Positions 1 through 9,193 are shown, numbered from the stretch's first letter. The stretch is DNA of 64,000 bases from Butyricimonas sp. Marseille-P3923 (GCF_900184685.1 NZ_FXXL01000006.1:1240001-1304000); one strand, 5' to 3'. The notes: a model not told the origin generated them from the letters alone. Made by a program: numbers and translations.

Positions 1-1
1 T

Positions 2-316
2 ATTGATTATTTGAGGCATGAAAAGGTAAAAGAGCGTTTTTCCAGTAAGTATTCGAGTGAACAGGAAATTGAAGAATATTCCATGCAGGCAATCATCGAC
101 GAGGAGAGTCGATTCTTGATTCATAAAGCGATACAAGCTTTAACTCCTCAGGTGCAAGCCGTGATTAAATTGCACTTAGAGGGGAAAAAGAATAAAGAGA
201 TTGCGGAGGAACTGGAAATTAGCGAGGCTACTGTAAAGTTTCACAAGTCTGTTGCCTATAAACGATTGTATCATTCGTTGAAGAGTTTAATCCTGTTTAT
301 TAGCGTGTTAAAATAA
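2..316 (+). CDS. ECF-type RNA polymerase sigma factor, C-terminal part (5' end outside window)
   Basis: The frame is open to the left edge, so this is the last ~105 residues of a longer protein. It ends in a sigma-70 region 4 helix-turn-helix: a helix around ALTPQVQAVIKL, then NKEIAEELEISEATVKFHK, the usual ECF region 4 that reads the -35 element. It precedes a FecR-type anti-sigma gene by 73 bp on the same strand, followed by an STN-bearing SusC. It is therefore the expected cytoplasmic effector of a SusC-FecR-sigma signalling relay that drives transcription of this locus. Regions 1 and 2 cannot be seen. The family is clear; the target genes are inferred from position. Confidence 0.88.
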   Translation: MDYLRHEKVKERFSSKYSSEQEIEEYSMQAIIDEESRFLIHKAIQALTPQVQAVIKLHLEGKKNKEIAEELEISEATVKFHKSVAYKRLYHSLKSLILFISVLK

Positions 317-389
317 ATTTCAAAAAAAATCAATTTTTCACCTATACTGTTTTCCATCTCAACCGTTTTTCTTTTAAACAGCAAAAGGA

Positions 390-1550
390 ATGGAAGATAT
401 AAAACAGTATATAAGTGTAGCCAAGCTGATTTGTAAAAGGAAGCTTTTTAGGTTGAGCGATTCGGAAGAAAAGCTGTTAGATGCGTGGAGACAGGAGGCA
501 GAAATAAAGGAGCGTGTGTTTTTGAATTTGCAGAATATCTCTGTCGATGAACTGGAGAAGCGTTACGAATTACCGGATGTGGATGAGAAATGGGAACATT
601 TCAAAAAGATCCGTTCAAGGAAACAAAGACGATTGGCATGGGGTTTTGGTGTTGCGGCAAGTATCTGTTTGTTAGTGGCGGTTGCTTTGGGATACTGGAC
701 GCAACGTCCCGTTGAGAAAAAATCATTATTGGTGGAAAACGAACGTCCGAATCGTGTCCGTCTTATCTTGTCAACCGGGGAAACGGTTGATGTTTCTGCC
801 GAGTCGGAGAAGATCGTTGCTTTGAACGAGGGAACAAAGCTTTACATGGAAGGGCATTTGAAATATGTACATGATTCTGTACCCGTGAAAGAATTGGAGT
901 ATAATGAGTTGATTGTTCCGCGGGGGACATTTTATCATTTAGTGCTTTCTGATGGGACGAAGGTGTGGTTGAACGCGGATTCCCGGATAAGGTATCCGAT
1001 AGCTTTCGGCAGCGCGGAGCGTAAAGTGGAATTGTACGGAGAGGGGTATTTTGAAGTGGCGAAAGAGGAAGGACGACCTTTTATCGTGAACACGGATAGG
1101 ATGGATGTTCGGGTGTTGGGAACAACTTTTGACGTGAATACCTATGAAGATCGGGGGATGGTGTATGTTGTCTTGAAGGAAGGGCTTGTGGAAGTGGTGG
1201 CGGGAGGAAACAGCTCTCGGATTATAACTCCCGGATATATGGCATTATTGGATGTAAGTGATCCCCGGGGACAGATACAAGTGGAAAAGTGTGATGTGGA
1301 TGTGTATACCGCATGGAAACAAGGAAGTTATAGTTTTCGAAATATGCCGTTGACAGAGATACTAAAGCAAGTGACAAGGTATTATGATGTAACGATTGTG
1401 TACGAGCAAGGATTTGAGGAGGAGTATTACACGGGCGATATATCACGGGATATTTCCTTGGAGTCGTTGTTGTCCGTGATAGAGGCATCAACATCCGTGT
1501 CATTTAAAGTGGAACGCAAAATGGTTTATATACAAAAGAAAAGAGATTAG
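390..1550 (+). CDS. FecR-family anti-sigma factor (locus A)
   Basis: A 386-residue inner-membrane regulator. The N-terminal ~80 residues are cytoplasmic and should hold the sigma factor. One membrane segment lies at about residues 84-104. The periplasmic part has the FecR domain, starting around VPRGTFYHLVLSDGTKVWLN (about 174) and running through the GEGYFEV and VLGTTFDVN motifs. A C-terminal DUF4974-like module (about 315-383) is the likely contact for the receptor's STN domain. Length and order are standard for Bacteroidetes FecR proteins. It follows the sigma gene and precedes susC. Its stop codon lies inside the left arm of a 12-bp inverted repeat at 1540-1577. Confidence 0.93.
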   Translation: MEDIKQYISVAKLICKRKLFRLSDSEEKLLDAWRQEAEIKERVFLNLQNISVDELEKRYELPDVDEKWEHFKKIRSRKQRRLAWGFGVAASICLLVAVALGYWTQRPVEKKSLLVENERPNRVRLILSTGETVDVSAESEKIVALNEGTKLYMEGHLKYVHDSVPVKELEYNELIVPRGTFYHLVLSDGTKVWLNADSRIRYPIAFGSAERKVELYGEGYFEVAKEEGRPFIVNTDRMDVRVLGTTFDVNTYEDRGMVYVVLKEGLVEVVAGGNSSRIITPGYMALLDVSDPRGQIQVEKCDVDVYTAWKQGSYSFRNMPLTEILKQVTRYYDVTIVYEQGFEEEYYTGDISRDISLESLLSVIEASTSVSFKVERKMVYIQKKRD

Positions 1551-1577
1551 GCTAATTGGTCTTTTCCTAATCTCTTT
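1540..1577 (+). other. Perfect 12-bp hairpin between fecR and susC (locus A)
   Basis: AAAGAGATTAGG (1540-1551) is the exact reverse complement of CCTAATCTCTTT (1566-1577), with a 14-nt loop. The fecR stop codon is in the left arm. There is no T-tract after the right arm, so it does not look like a simple intrinsic terminator. Placement matches hairpins between fecR and susC in loci C and D. Attenuation, RNA processing or mRNA stabilisation are all possible; the inverted repeat is observed, the role is inferred. Confidence 0.7.
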
Positions 1578-1621
1578 AACGCAAAATGTTATATAGACAT
1601 AACATACAAATATAGATAAAA

Positions 1622-4600
1622 ATGATGGTAGAAAAGTTTTTTTTCAGGAAATTCAACAAGAGTTGTGCTTTTTTGGTATTGCTGTTGTTCGCATCAAGTC
1701 CCCTTTGGGCGGGACACGTGTCGGAAAAGATTACATTGAAGGTAACGAACGAGAAGTTGGTAAAGGTGCTTGAGGAGATTAAACGTCAGTCCGGGTACAG
1801 TTTCATTTACAACGAGAAGTACGTGAAAGATTTAGGCGGGATTACCGTGGATGTAAAAGAAGTATCGTTGGATAGTGTGATGAAGCTGGTGTTGAAAGGT
1901 ACGGATTTACGTTACCGGATACAAGATCGGATTATTATGTTGGAAAAGGTATCTTCGGATGATGCCGTTCAAAAGTTTAAGGTTATCAAGGGTGTGGTGA
2001 AAGATGATCGGGGAGAGCCATTGCCGGGTGTAACCGTTTTGGTAAAGGGAACCACAATCGGCGTATCGACAGATGCCAATGGAAATTTCGCTTTGAATAT
2101 GCCGGAAGGTTATTCCATTTTGCAGTTTTCTTTCATTGGTATGGAAACAAAAGATGTGAAGTTGGTAGAGGATCAAACCGTTGTAAACGTGGATATGAAA
2201 ATGACCGTGGGGGAGTTGGATGAGGTCATTGTTTCTACCGGTTACACGCAGACAACGCAAAAACGGACGACAGGTTCTGTGGCGGTAGTCGGTAGAGAAG
2301 TTTTCGAGAACAGGGTACCCACGAGTATCGACCAATTATTGCAAGGTCAAGTGGCAGGAGTCAGTATCGTGGCTAAATCCGGACGACCGGGAGAATCCGC
2401 AAAGATTCGGATCCGGGGAACAAACACGCTTACCGGGGATGCCGAGCCTTTGTGGGTAGTTGATGGGGTACCTTTGCAGCGCAATATCCCAAGTATTAGA
2501 GGGGGGCAGATTAAAGCAGGAGATTTTAATGATATTTTTGCTAACGGTATAGCGGGAATAAACCCGAACGATATAGAAAATGTAACTATATTGAAAGACG
2601 CTTCTGCCGCTGCAATTTATGGTTCAAGAGCAGCGGGAGGTGTGATCGTTGTCACAACAAAGAGGGGTAAAGCGGGAAAAATGTCTGTTAATTATTCTGC
2701 AAACTTTTCTGTCGTGATGAAACCTCAGCGTGATGGTAATTTAATGAACTCGAAGGAAAAATTGGCTTGGGAACAAGAATTGTGGGATGAGTTTTCAGTA
2801 AAGGGATATAATTCTCCTGAAGAAGATAAAGAATGGTATCCGGTGATCGGTATTGTTGGAATGTTGCGTGCCAATAAACTAGGGAAGGATGGTAAAGTTT
2901 GGACAGATGAAGGTTTTGAACCCATGAATACGGCGGAGCAGGATGCATATATTGCCGATTTGTCCAAAACAACAACGAATTGGTTTGATGAATTGTTCCG
3001 GACTGCATTTTCTATGAATCATTACCTTTCCATGTCCGGAGGGTCGGATATTGCAACTTATTATTTGTCTTTAGGATATTCCAAAGATAACGGGATTTTA
3101 AAAAAGACTTCTTATAACCGGTATAATGTATCGGCGAAAATGAATCTAAAACCTCATGCCCGGGTTACAGTGGATTTTGGGGTTGATTTTTCACAACAGA
3201 AATCAGATGGCTCTTCTTTAAATGTGAATCCATTTCAATATGCTTATTTTGCAAATCCTTACGAGAAACCTTATAATGAAGACGGGTCATATCGTCCGGA
3301 CTATACTTATTTTAATTTGAATCAGATTAATGGTGGAAGAGAAGCGATACTCCCGCCGAATGGCTATAATATTATGCGGGAAATTGATGAAACTTCAAGT
3401 GTCGCAGAAGATTATTCGGCCAATTTGCAATTAAACCTGAATTACACGATTTCATCAAAATTCCGTTTTTCTGGTTTGGTTTCTTATAGTTTTATAAATA
3501 ATAAGTCGGATAATATTAATGGAATTGAAACTTATGCGGCTTTTGTGGATAAACCGAGTGTTTTGGATGGATGGAATAGCCGGAGAACGTATGGTTCTAT
3601 CACCCAAGCGTCTGCTAATAATACAAATTATAGTGCGAGAGGACAGTTGAATTATTCGGATATTTTTAATTCGATACATCGATTGCAGATTTTAGCGGGG
3701 GTAGAAATTCGAGGTTCAAAGGCAAAGAGTATTCAAGAAAAGCGATATGGCTATGACCCTGTTACAGGTAATTCATCTACTCCGGCTCCCGAGAAGAAAG
3801 GGGAGCAGGTGGACTATACAGAATTGGTAAGCATGTCTACTTTTATAGATGGACTCTCGGGGCAAAGCATAGAAGAAACTCGTTTCGCATCATTTTATGC
3901 TTCATTGGATTATAGCTTGTATGATAAATATATTGCCAGTCTTTCTTTTCGGACGGATGGTTCCAATAATTTTGGTAGTGATGAGCAATTTAACCCGACT
4001 TGGTCTTTGGGATTGGCATGGCATGTCGGGGATGAGTCTTTTATGGATAGATTACGACCTGTGTTGAGCCGATTGAAATTGAGTGTAGCCATGGGATACA
4101 CGGGAAACGTGAATAAAAGTGAGAAGCCAGAATTAATCATGTATTATTCAACATCTTATAGAAAAACCGAAACTGAAAATTTACGGATTGGTAATGTAAG
4201 GGCTGCCCCTAATCCGCATCTACGTTGGGAAAAAACACGAGATATGAAGGTCGCTTTGGATTTCGGACTTTTCGATAATCGGATTAATGGATTGGTAGAA
4301 GCTTACTATCGTTTAAGTAAGGATCTGGTAACTTCAGTTACAGTTCCATATGTAACCGGATTCTATAATCAGGGGTATAATACTTCAGAAATGGAGAATA
4401 AAGGGATTGAGGCTACTTTACAAGCGGTTGTTGTGAAATATAAGGATTTTAAATTTAATGTTTCTGCGAATATTGCTTGGAATGGTAATAAATTGAAACG
4501 TTATACCTCTCCTATTAGTTATGTTGCAAATAATGTAGTGGGTTACCCACAGGGAGCCGTTTTTGCAGGAAAGTCACTAGGTATAGATCCTCAAACCGGG

Positions 4601-5275
4601 TTATATAAATATAAATTACGCTCGGATGCAGATATACTGAAGCCATCAGATTTGAGTGATGTGAATAATTATATTTTTTATAAGGGGACCATGACAGCTC
4701 CTGTGACCGGAGGTTTCAATTTTAATATTTCATATAAAACACTTACCTTGAGCGTCGGAGGAGTGTACTCGTTAAATGGAAAGATTGTGGATGAAATAAC
4801 TTCTCCGGTGAGTTATAATACATTAAGTGCTGGAACTTCAGCTGGAGAAAAAATTCCAACGAGTCAAAATGATTTGTATGTAAATCATTTAAATGTACGA
4901 AAGGATGTAACCAATCGTTGGACTGAAGAACGTAGGACGGGAGTGAAATATCCCAGAATTATTGATTATTACAAGGCTCTTACTGATCATGACGGGAAAC
5001 CTCTTAATTATAGTTTGATATATCCAACTTCAAGTACTATTACGCGAGCATCTATGATGGAGAGTCTTTCTTACTTAAGAGTAAAAAATATGTCATTGTC
5101 TTATGCTTTGCCACAGGATGTAGTAAAAAAGATGGGAGTGTCTTCATTGAGTTTCTCTTTCATTTTGACGAATTTATTCACGATAACGAATTATTCGGGG
5201 ATAGATCCGGAAACACCGGGAGCGACTTATCCTTTGGCTCGTTCCTGTTCGTTTGGACTTAGTTTGGGCTTTTAA
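1622..5275 (+). CDS. SusC/RagA-type TonB-dependent outer-membrane receptor with STN domain (locus A)
   Basis: A 1217-residue outer-membrane importer. In order: signal peptide (about 1-30), STN domain (about 36-86) for signalling to FecR, carboxypeptidase-D-like/DUF4480-type beta domain (about 122-195, with GEPLPGVTVLVKGT), plug domain (about 215-345) with PLWVVDGVPL and ILKDASAAAIYGSRA, then the 22-strand barrel to an aromatic C-terminus (GLSLGF). It should work with the SusD lipoprotein 11 bp downstream, powered by TonB/ExbBD. The STN domain and the upstream sigma/FecR pair indicate ligand-induced autoregulation. Base composition changes inside the gene: hand counts give 58% GC in line 2341-2400 but 25% in line 3481-3540. 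The substrate cannot be read from sequence. Confidence 0.95.
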   Translation: MMVEKFFFRKFNKSCAFLVLLLFASSPLWAGHVSEKITLKVTNEKLVKVLEEIKRQSGYSFIYNEKYVKDLGGITVDVKEVSLDSVMKLVLKGTDLRYRIQDRIIMLEKVSSDDAVQKFKVIKGVVKDDRGEPLPGVTVLVKGTTIGVSTDANGNFALNMPEGYSILQFSFIGMETKDVKLVEDQTVVNVDMKMTVGELDEVIVSTGYTQTTQKRTTGSVAVVGREVFENRVPTSIDQLLQGQVAGVSIVAKSGRPGESAKIRIRGTNTLTGDAEPLWVVDGVPLQRNIPSIRGGQIKAGDFNDIFANGIAGINPNDIENVTILKDASAAAIYGSRAAGGVIVVTTKRGKAGKMSVNYSANFSVVMKPQRDGNLMNSKEKLAWEQELWDEFSVKGYNSPEEDKEWYPVIGIVGMLRANKLGKDGKVWTDEGFEPMNTAEQDAYIADLSKTTTNWFDELFRTAFSMNHYLSMSGGSDIATYYLSLGYSKDNGILKKTSYNRYNVSAKMNLKPHARVTVDFGVDFSQQKSDGSSLNVNPFQYAYFANPYEKPYNEDGSYRPDYTYFNLNQINGGREAILPPNGYNIMREIDETSSVAEDYSANLQLNLNYTISSKFRFSGLVSYSFINNKSDNINGIETYAAFVDKPSVLDGWNSRRTYGSITQASANNTNYSARGQLNYSDIFNSIHRLQILAGVEIRGSKAKSIQEKRYGYDPVTGNSSTPAPEKKGEQVDYTELVSMSTFIDGLSGQSIEETRFASFYASLDYSLYDKYIASLSFRTDGSNNFGSDEQFNPTWSLGLAWHVGDESFMDRLRPVLSRLKLSVAMGYTGNVNKSEKPELIMYYSTSYRKTETENLRIGNVRAAPNPHLRWEKTRDMKVALDFGLFDNRINGLVEAYYRLSKDLVTSVTVPYVTGFYNQGYNTSEMENKGIEATLQAVVVKYKDFKFNVSANIAWNGNKLKRYTSPISYVANNVVGYPQGAVFAGKSLGIDPQTGLYKYKLRSDADILKPSDLSDVNNYIFYKGTMTAPVTGGFNFNISYKTLTLSVGGVYSLNGKIVDEITSPVSYNTLSAGTSAGEKIPTSQNDLYVNHLNVRKDVTNRWTEERRTGVKYPRIIDYYKALTDHDGKPLNYSLIYPTSSTITRASMMESLSYLRVKNMSLSYALPQDVVKKMGVSSLSFSFILTNLFTITNYSGIDPETPGATYPLARSCSFGLSLGF

Positions 5276-5286
5276 TTTGTACGATT

Positions 5287-6678
5287 ATGAAAAAGATAAA
5301 ATATATAAGTTTAGTGATGATGGTATTTTTTGCATGTGTTTCTTGTAAAGAATATTTGGACATAAAACCTAAAGGAGAGGTGATCCCCAAAACTGCAGAA
5401 GAGTTTGCAGCTTTGTTGAATGGCCATTTGGAAGAAATCGATAATGGTTATGACGAATATATTTTGGGGAATGCAATGGAAAAATACGAATTTGAATGTT
5501 TTGGAGATAATTTGGAAAATAGTTTGACCAAAAACGTGACCGGAATGGGTGCGGTTCCGAAATATATAGGGGATAGACTGAATTCGTTTAGAACACAATA
5601 TAGTAAGTTATATGTCTTAATCAGGTCATGTAATTTAGTTATCCACGAGATGAAAGAAGATGACACTGATATGGCAAACGCTTGTTATGCTACGGCTTAT
5701 GCCATGAGAGGAATTGCTTACTATAATCTGATGCGTCTTTTTTGCGAACCTTATAATAAAGAGAAGGCGGATGACCAGTTGGGGCTTTCTATTGCAACGC
5801 GCTTTGATATGGAGGCTCGTCCCAAACGCTCTAGTTTGCGAGAGGTGGCATCGCTTATCGAGGAGGATTTGAAGAAAGCGATTTCTTACAATTCAAAATC
5901 AGAAATCTTTCGTTATACTGTGGATGTCGTGAAAGCATATTTGGCGAGGTTGTATTTCTGGACGCAAAATTGGGAACAAGCAATCCCTATTGCTAAGGAG
6001 ATTTTGGATGCTTACCCGTTGGTTGAAGGGATAGCATATACGGATATGCTGTCGGCACAACATGCCCAAAAGGGGAATATTCTTTTGCGGGCATATTTAT
6101 ATTCAAATTCAAGTGGCGATCAAAATTATAAGTCGGCACAAGGGTATTTGACGGTAAAACCTATTAGTAAGCGGTTTGTTGATTTATTCGTGGAAAAAGA
6201 CAAAGATATTCGTTATGCGTTTTCATTTGATAATAAGCGAGTAGCAACGAAAGTACCGATGGCTTGTGTCAGAAGTGCGGAAATGTGTTTGATTTTGGCT
6301 GAATCACATGCTTATTTGAATAATACGAAAGAGGCCCTTGAATATTTGAATCTGCTTCGTTCGAAACGAATATCGGATTATACGCCTTATACAATGGGAA
6401 ATTTGCCTGCCGTGGATGAAAAAGCTCTGGTTCGTGAAAATGCAGAGGGAAAAGCTTTTACACCTCTGTTGTGGGCGATACATGTTGAACGGCAGAAAGA
6501 ATTATTTATGGAGGGAGATCGTTGGTTTGAATTGAAAAGGAATGGGTGTCCTGAATTTTGGTGTGCCAAAGATGGTTTTAAATACGAAACAAAACAATTT
6601 ATGTATACGGCTCCAATCCCTTCGCAAGATATTGATTTGATACCGGGTATGATTCAGAATGAAGGATACGTGAAATAA
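5287..6678 (+). CDS. SusD/RagB-family surface lipoprotein (locus A)
   Basis: A 463-residue outer-membrane lipoprotein that caps the SusC barrel and binds substrate. A short hydrophobic leader ends in a lipobox (ACVSC, Cys about residue 20), followed by the typical SusD start EYLDIKPKGEVIPKTAEEF. The middle has TPR-like helices (AYAMRGIAYYNLMRLFCEPY). The C-terminal part has the usual MCLILAESHAYLN and HVERQKELFMEGDRWFELKR segments of RagB/SusD proteins. It is 11 bp after susC. It is AT-rich (hand count 28% GC for line 5461-5520), like the 3' half of susC. Family assignment is firm; ligand unknown. Confidence 0.93.
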   Translation: MKKIKYISLVMMVFFACVSCKEYLDIKPKGEVIPKTAEEFAALLNGHLEEIDNGYDEYILGNAMEKYEFECFGDNLENSLTKNVTGMGAVPKYIGDRLNSFRTQYSKLYVLIRSCNLVIHEMKEDDTDMANACYATAYAMRGIAYYNLMRLFCEPYNKEKADDQLGLSIATRFDMEARPKRSSLREVASLIEEDLKKAISYNSKSEIFRYTVDVVKAYLARLYFWTQNWEQAIPIAKEILDAYPLVEGIAYTDMLSAQHAQKGNILLRAYLYSNSSGDQNYKSAQGYLTVKPISKRFVDLFVEKDKDIRYAFSFDNKRVATKVPMACVRSAEMCLILAESHAYLNNTKEALEYLNLLRSKRISDYTPYTMGNLPAVDEKALVRENAEGKAFTPLLWAIHVERQKELFMEGDRWFELKRNGCPEFWCAKDGFKYETKQFMYTAPIPSQDIDLIPGMIQNEGYVK

Positions 6679-6692
6679 AAAAGGAGGTAGTT

Positions 6693-6899
6693 ATGAGAAC
6701 AAGAATATTATTGGGATGTTTAGGATTTATGTTATTGATTTTTTTAGGTGGATGTGATAAACCGGATGGAGAGCCCCCTCGCATATTATCCGAGGGGCAG
6801 GATTACCAACTGCCGGAAATAAAACTTCTAACATTGGAAGAACGGGAAGAAATCCGCTTGTTGAAAGAAGAATACAAGAATGCGATTAAAGACTTGTAA
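6693..6899 (+). CDS. Small lipoprotein, 68 residues (locus A)
   Basis: I do not recognise a family. The first ~22 residues are a hydrophobic leader ending in a lipobox (FLGGC), so the product should be a lipoprotein with only ~46 mature residues. The mature part is charged, with a predicted helix rich in Glu/Lys/Arg at the end (LLTLEEREEIRLLKEEY). A purine-rich AAAGGAGG-like stretch lies just upstream of the ATG. It sits 14 bp after susD and 21 bp before the next lipoprotein gene, so it is probably translated as part of the operon. An accessory role at the SusCD complex is a guess from position. Confidence 0.7.
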   Translation: MRTRILLGCLGFMLLIFLGGCDKPDGEPPRILSEGQDYQLPEIKLLTLEEREEIRLLKEEYKNAIKDL

Positions 6900-6920
6900 T
6901 TGTTTAAGATATAGCGAAAT

Positions 6921-8207
6921 ATGATGAGAAATATATTTATATTGTTTATTTGTCTGACCTTTTCGACGTGCTTTGTTGCATGTCATAGTGATGATAAGGA
7001 GGAAAAAGGTCCACAATTGGCTTTTTCACAATTGATTTATACATTGGAGGCTGAAAATCCTTTGGAAATAGAAGTGCAAGTTTCTGAACCTGTGCAAGTA
7101 AATACCTCTATAAAATTTAATATACGAGGGGCTGCCATACAAGGTGAAGAATATGAACTTTCAGCTGATGAATTCGTGATTCAGGCAGGAGAGAGTAAGG
7201 CGACTATAGCGGTAATTCCTAAAAATAATTATGATGCAGGAAAGACAATAAAGTTAGAATTGTTTCCTGTTGAGGGATATATATTGGGAGAGTTTAGTTT
7301 TACATTGATTGAAGTGCAGACAAAAGGACAGTTAATTTGTTCTTTTGCCGAGGAAAATTATGTGTTACCGGGAGAGATCACAGTTCGGATGGATGTAAAA
7401 GATGCAAATACCGGTAAATATTTTTCAGCAAATACGGATACTAAAATTCCTTTTATTGTCGGAGAGAATTCGACGGCGATAGAACATGTACATTACGAAT
7501 TTGTAGATAATCTCGATAAGGAATTTGTTGTCCCGGCTAAGAGAAGTTATGGTACGATAAAAATTAAATTTTTAAAGTGGGAAGAAGGTAAAACAACTTT
7601 GTTTCTACTCGTACCGGAGGGGAGTAATCGTTTTTTGCCTGGTGATGTTGACCAAACGGAGGTTTATATAAAGGGAATGACAATGCCGGATCGCTTGGAA
7701 GGAAAGTGGGCTTTTAAAGAGGCAACATCAATAGATTATTTGAGAGTAAATAATTGGTACGGAGGACCGGAAGAGGTTGAGCATTTACCGGAAAATAATC
7801 TGCCAACCGATATGTTAGAGTTTGTAAATGGCGGAACTCAATTGAAAGTGCATGCAACAGGAGATATGGCACATTATTTTAGAGATTGTAATGTGAAATT
7901 CTTGAAAGAGCAACAATTGTATCTGTATGAATCTGCTGGAATCGGTAGACCGCCTCTTGTAACGGCTTCTATGTTTGAATTAAGTCAAGCAAATGTAAAC
8001 TTCTCCGGGGCACATGAAAAGCTTAGAGCTGTTCAAGTAGGATTCAGGTTATTGGAGGATAACGAAACATTAGAAGTTACAGTTTTGGATTATGAACCTA
8101 CGGACTTCTTATATGATACATATGAAAGTTGTGCTGCCTACGCTCAAGAGGGGGAGTTCCCAATGGATTTCCACATGGTTCGATATCATTTTACAAAAGT
8201 GAAGTAA
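6921..8207 (+). CDS. Surface lipoprotein with Calx-beta-like repeats (locus A)
   Basis: A 428-residue lipoprotein: leader with a lipobox-like FVAC (Cys about 21), then beta-rich sequence. Residues about 30-125 and 130-245 look like two immunoglobulin-like/Calx-beta or DUF4843-like modules; one contains GEEYELSADEFVIQAGESKA, typical of such repeats. The C-terminal ~170 residues (starting near MTMPDRLEGKWAFKE) form another domain I cannot name. ATG at 6921 and 6924 are both possible starts. Co-directional with susCD. A surface ligand-binding or scaffold role, like SusE/F-type accessory proteins, is inferred. Confidence 0.72.
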   Translation: MMRNIFILFICLTFSTCFVACHSDDKEEKGPQLAFSQLIYTLEAENPLEIEVQVSEPVQVNTSIKFNIRGAAIQGEEYELSADEFVIQAGESKATIAVIPKNNYDAGKTIKLELFPVEGYILGEFSFTLIEVQTKGQLICSFAEENYVLPGEITVRMDVKDANTGKYFSANTDTKIPFIVGENSTAIEHVHYEFVDNLDKEFVVPAKRSYGTIKIKFLKWEEGKTTLFLLVPEGSNRFLPGDVDQTEVYIKGMTMPDRLEGKWAFKEATSIDYLRVNNWYGGPEEVEHLPENNLPTDMLEFVNGGTQLKVHATGDMAHYFRDCNVKFLKEQQLYLYESAGIGRPPLVTASMFELSQANVNFSGAHEKLRAVQVGFRLLEDNETLEVTVLDYEPTDFLYDTYESCAAYAQEGEFPMDFHMVRYHFTKVK

Positions 8208-8210
8208 CAG

Positions 8211-9158
8211 ATGAAGTGGGGTATATTTTTATGGATTGCATGCCTGTGGGCGTGCAATCCTAATAATGAAGTAAAGATTGCGGGAGATTTACTGAATTAT
8301 AAAGGAAATAAGTTGTTTTTTGAGATTTGTACTCAAGACACAACGATATCAGTGGTGTTAGACAGTACCGGTTTTTTTAAGGTGCAACTGCCTTTAAAAG
8401 AGGCTGGATATGTGCGGTTGGTGAATGGTAAAGCTGCCGTGCCTCTTTATTTGAAACCGGGGGACGATGTTAAAATAAAAATGGATGTGAAGAGAGTACA
8501 GGAAGGGAATTATGAGTCCGTTGAATTTCCCGAAGGAGATCGTGCGGAAACACGTATGATGCTTGATTATTACGGGAAACAATGGTTCCCGTCAACACAA
8601 GAGATGTTCGTGTTACCACCCGTCGAGTTTAAAGAGATGATGGATTCTATCGTGCGATATAATGATGCGATAATTTCCGAATTCGTGAAGAAGAATCCTT
8701 GTGATCCGGAATTCGTGCGTTTGTTTCGTATTCAGGTGAAAGTCCCTTTGGCTGCTTCTTATTTTTATTACCCTATGTACCATTCTTTATTGAATCGGGA
8801 AGATCAAAGTGAGGAACCCGATGATTTCAATATCTTTGACAAGACACTGCCCAAGAATGATATTGAGGTCTATCGGAAAGTGTATCGCTATAAAGTCTAC
8901 GAGGTTTCCTATTGGAATAATCTGTTAGGGGGAAAATTGGCAGACCTGATGAGCGAGCCAGTGCAATTCGTGAATGCCTATATTGACGAGTTGAATAAAT
9001 TAGGTTTGAACCAACAGATTCGGGATGATATCGGGAACAATTTTGTAATGCAGTATTATAAAGAATTGCCGACGGAGGCTCAGAATGTTTTAAAAGACAG
9101 GCATAAAGAAGTTGTCGAAAATGTAAAATACCGTTCTGTGATAGAGAAAATGATCTAG
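8211..9158 (+). CDS. Lipoprotein resembling the N-terminal half of TlpA-family thiol reductases, without the thioredoxin domain
   Basis: A 315-residue lipoprotein (lipobox LWAC, Cys about 15). Residues about 20-105 have the DUF4369-like beta pattern seen in Bacteroidetes TlpA/AhpC-TSA lipoproteins (TTISVVLDSTGFFKVQLPL; PLYLKPGDDVKIKMD), followed by a helical region to the end. In that family a thioredoxin fold with a CxxC motif normally follows; here the protein stops after the helical part and has no CxxC. Only 3 bp separate it from the upstream gene, so translation is probably coupled. It is the last gene of locus A. Function unknown; a substrate-binding or structural derivative of a thiol-reductase lipoprotein is plausible. 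Confidence 0.65.
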   Translation: MKWGIFLWIACLWACNPNNEVKIAGDLLNYKGNKLFFEICTQDTTISVVLDSTGFFKVQLPLKEAGYVRLVNGKAAVPLYLKPGDDVKIKMDVKRVQEGNYESVEFPEGDRAETRMMLDYYGKQWFPSTQEMFVLPPVEFKEMMDSIVRYNDAIISEFVKKNPCDPEFVRLFRIQVKVPLAASYFYYPMYHSLLNREDQSEEPDDFNIFDKTLPKNDIEVYRKVYRYKVYEVSYWNNLLGGKLADLMSEPVQFVNAYIDELNKLGLNQQIRDDIGNNFVMQYYKELPTEAQNVLKDRHKEVVENVKYRSVIEKMI

Positions 9159-9185
9159 GAATTTTCAATTTTTCAATTAAATCAC

Positions 9186-9193
9186 TATCTTTG
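9186..9193 (+). promoter_or_regulatory. Bacteroidetes -7 box for rpsP-rimM
   Basis: TATCTTTG matches the TAnnTTTG -7 element of Bacteroidetes housekeeping promoters and is followed by GCGCC. It lies ~50 bp before rpsP and just after the end of locus A. A clear -33 TTTG is not visible 19 bp upstream (only TTTC-like sequence). The motif match is seen; promoter activity is inferred. Confidence 0.6.
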
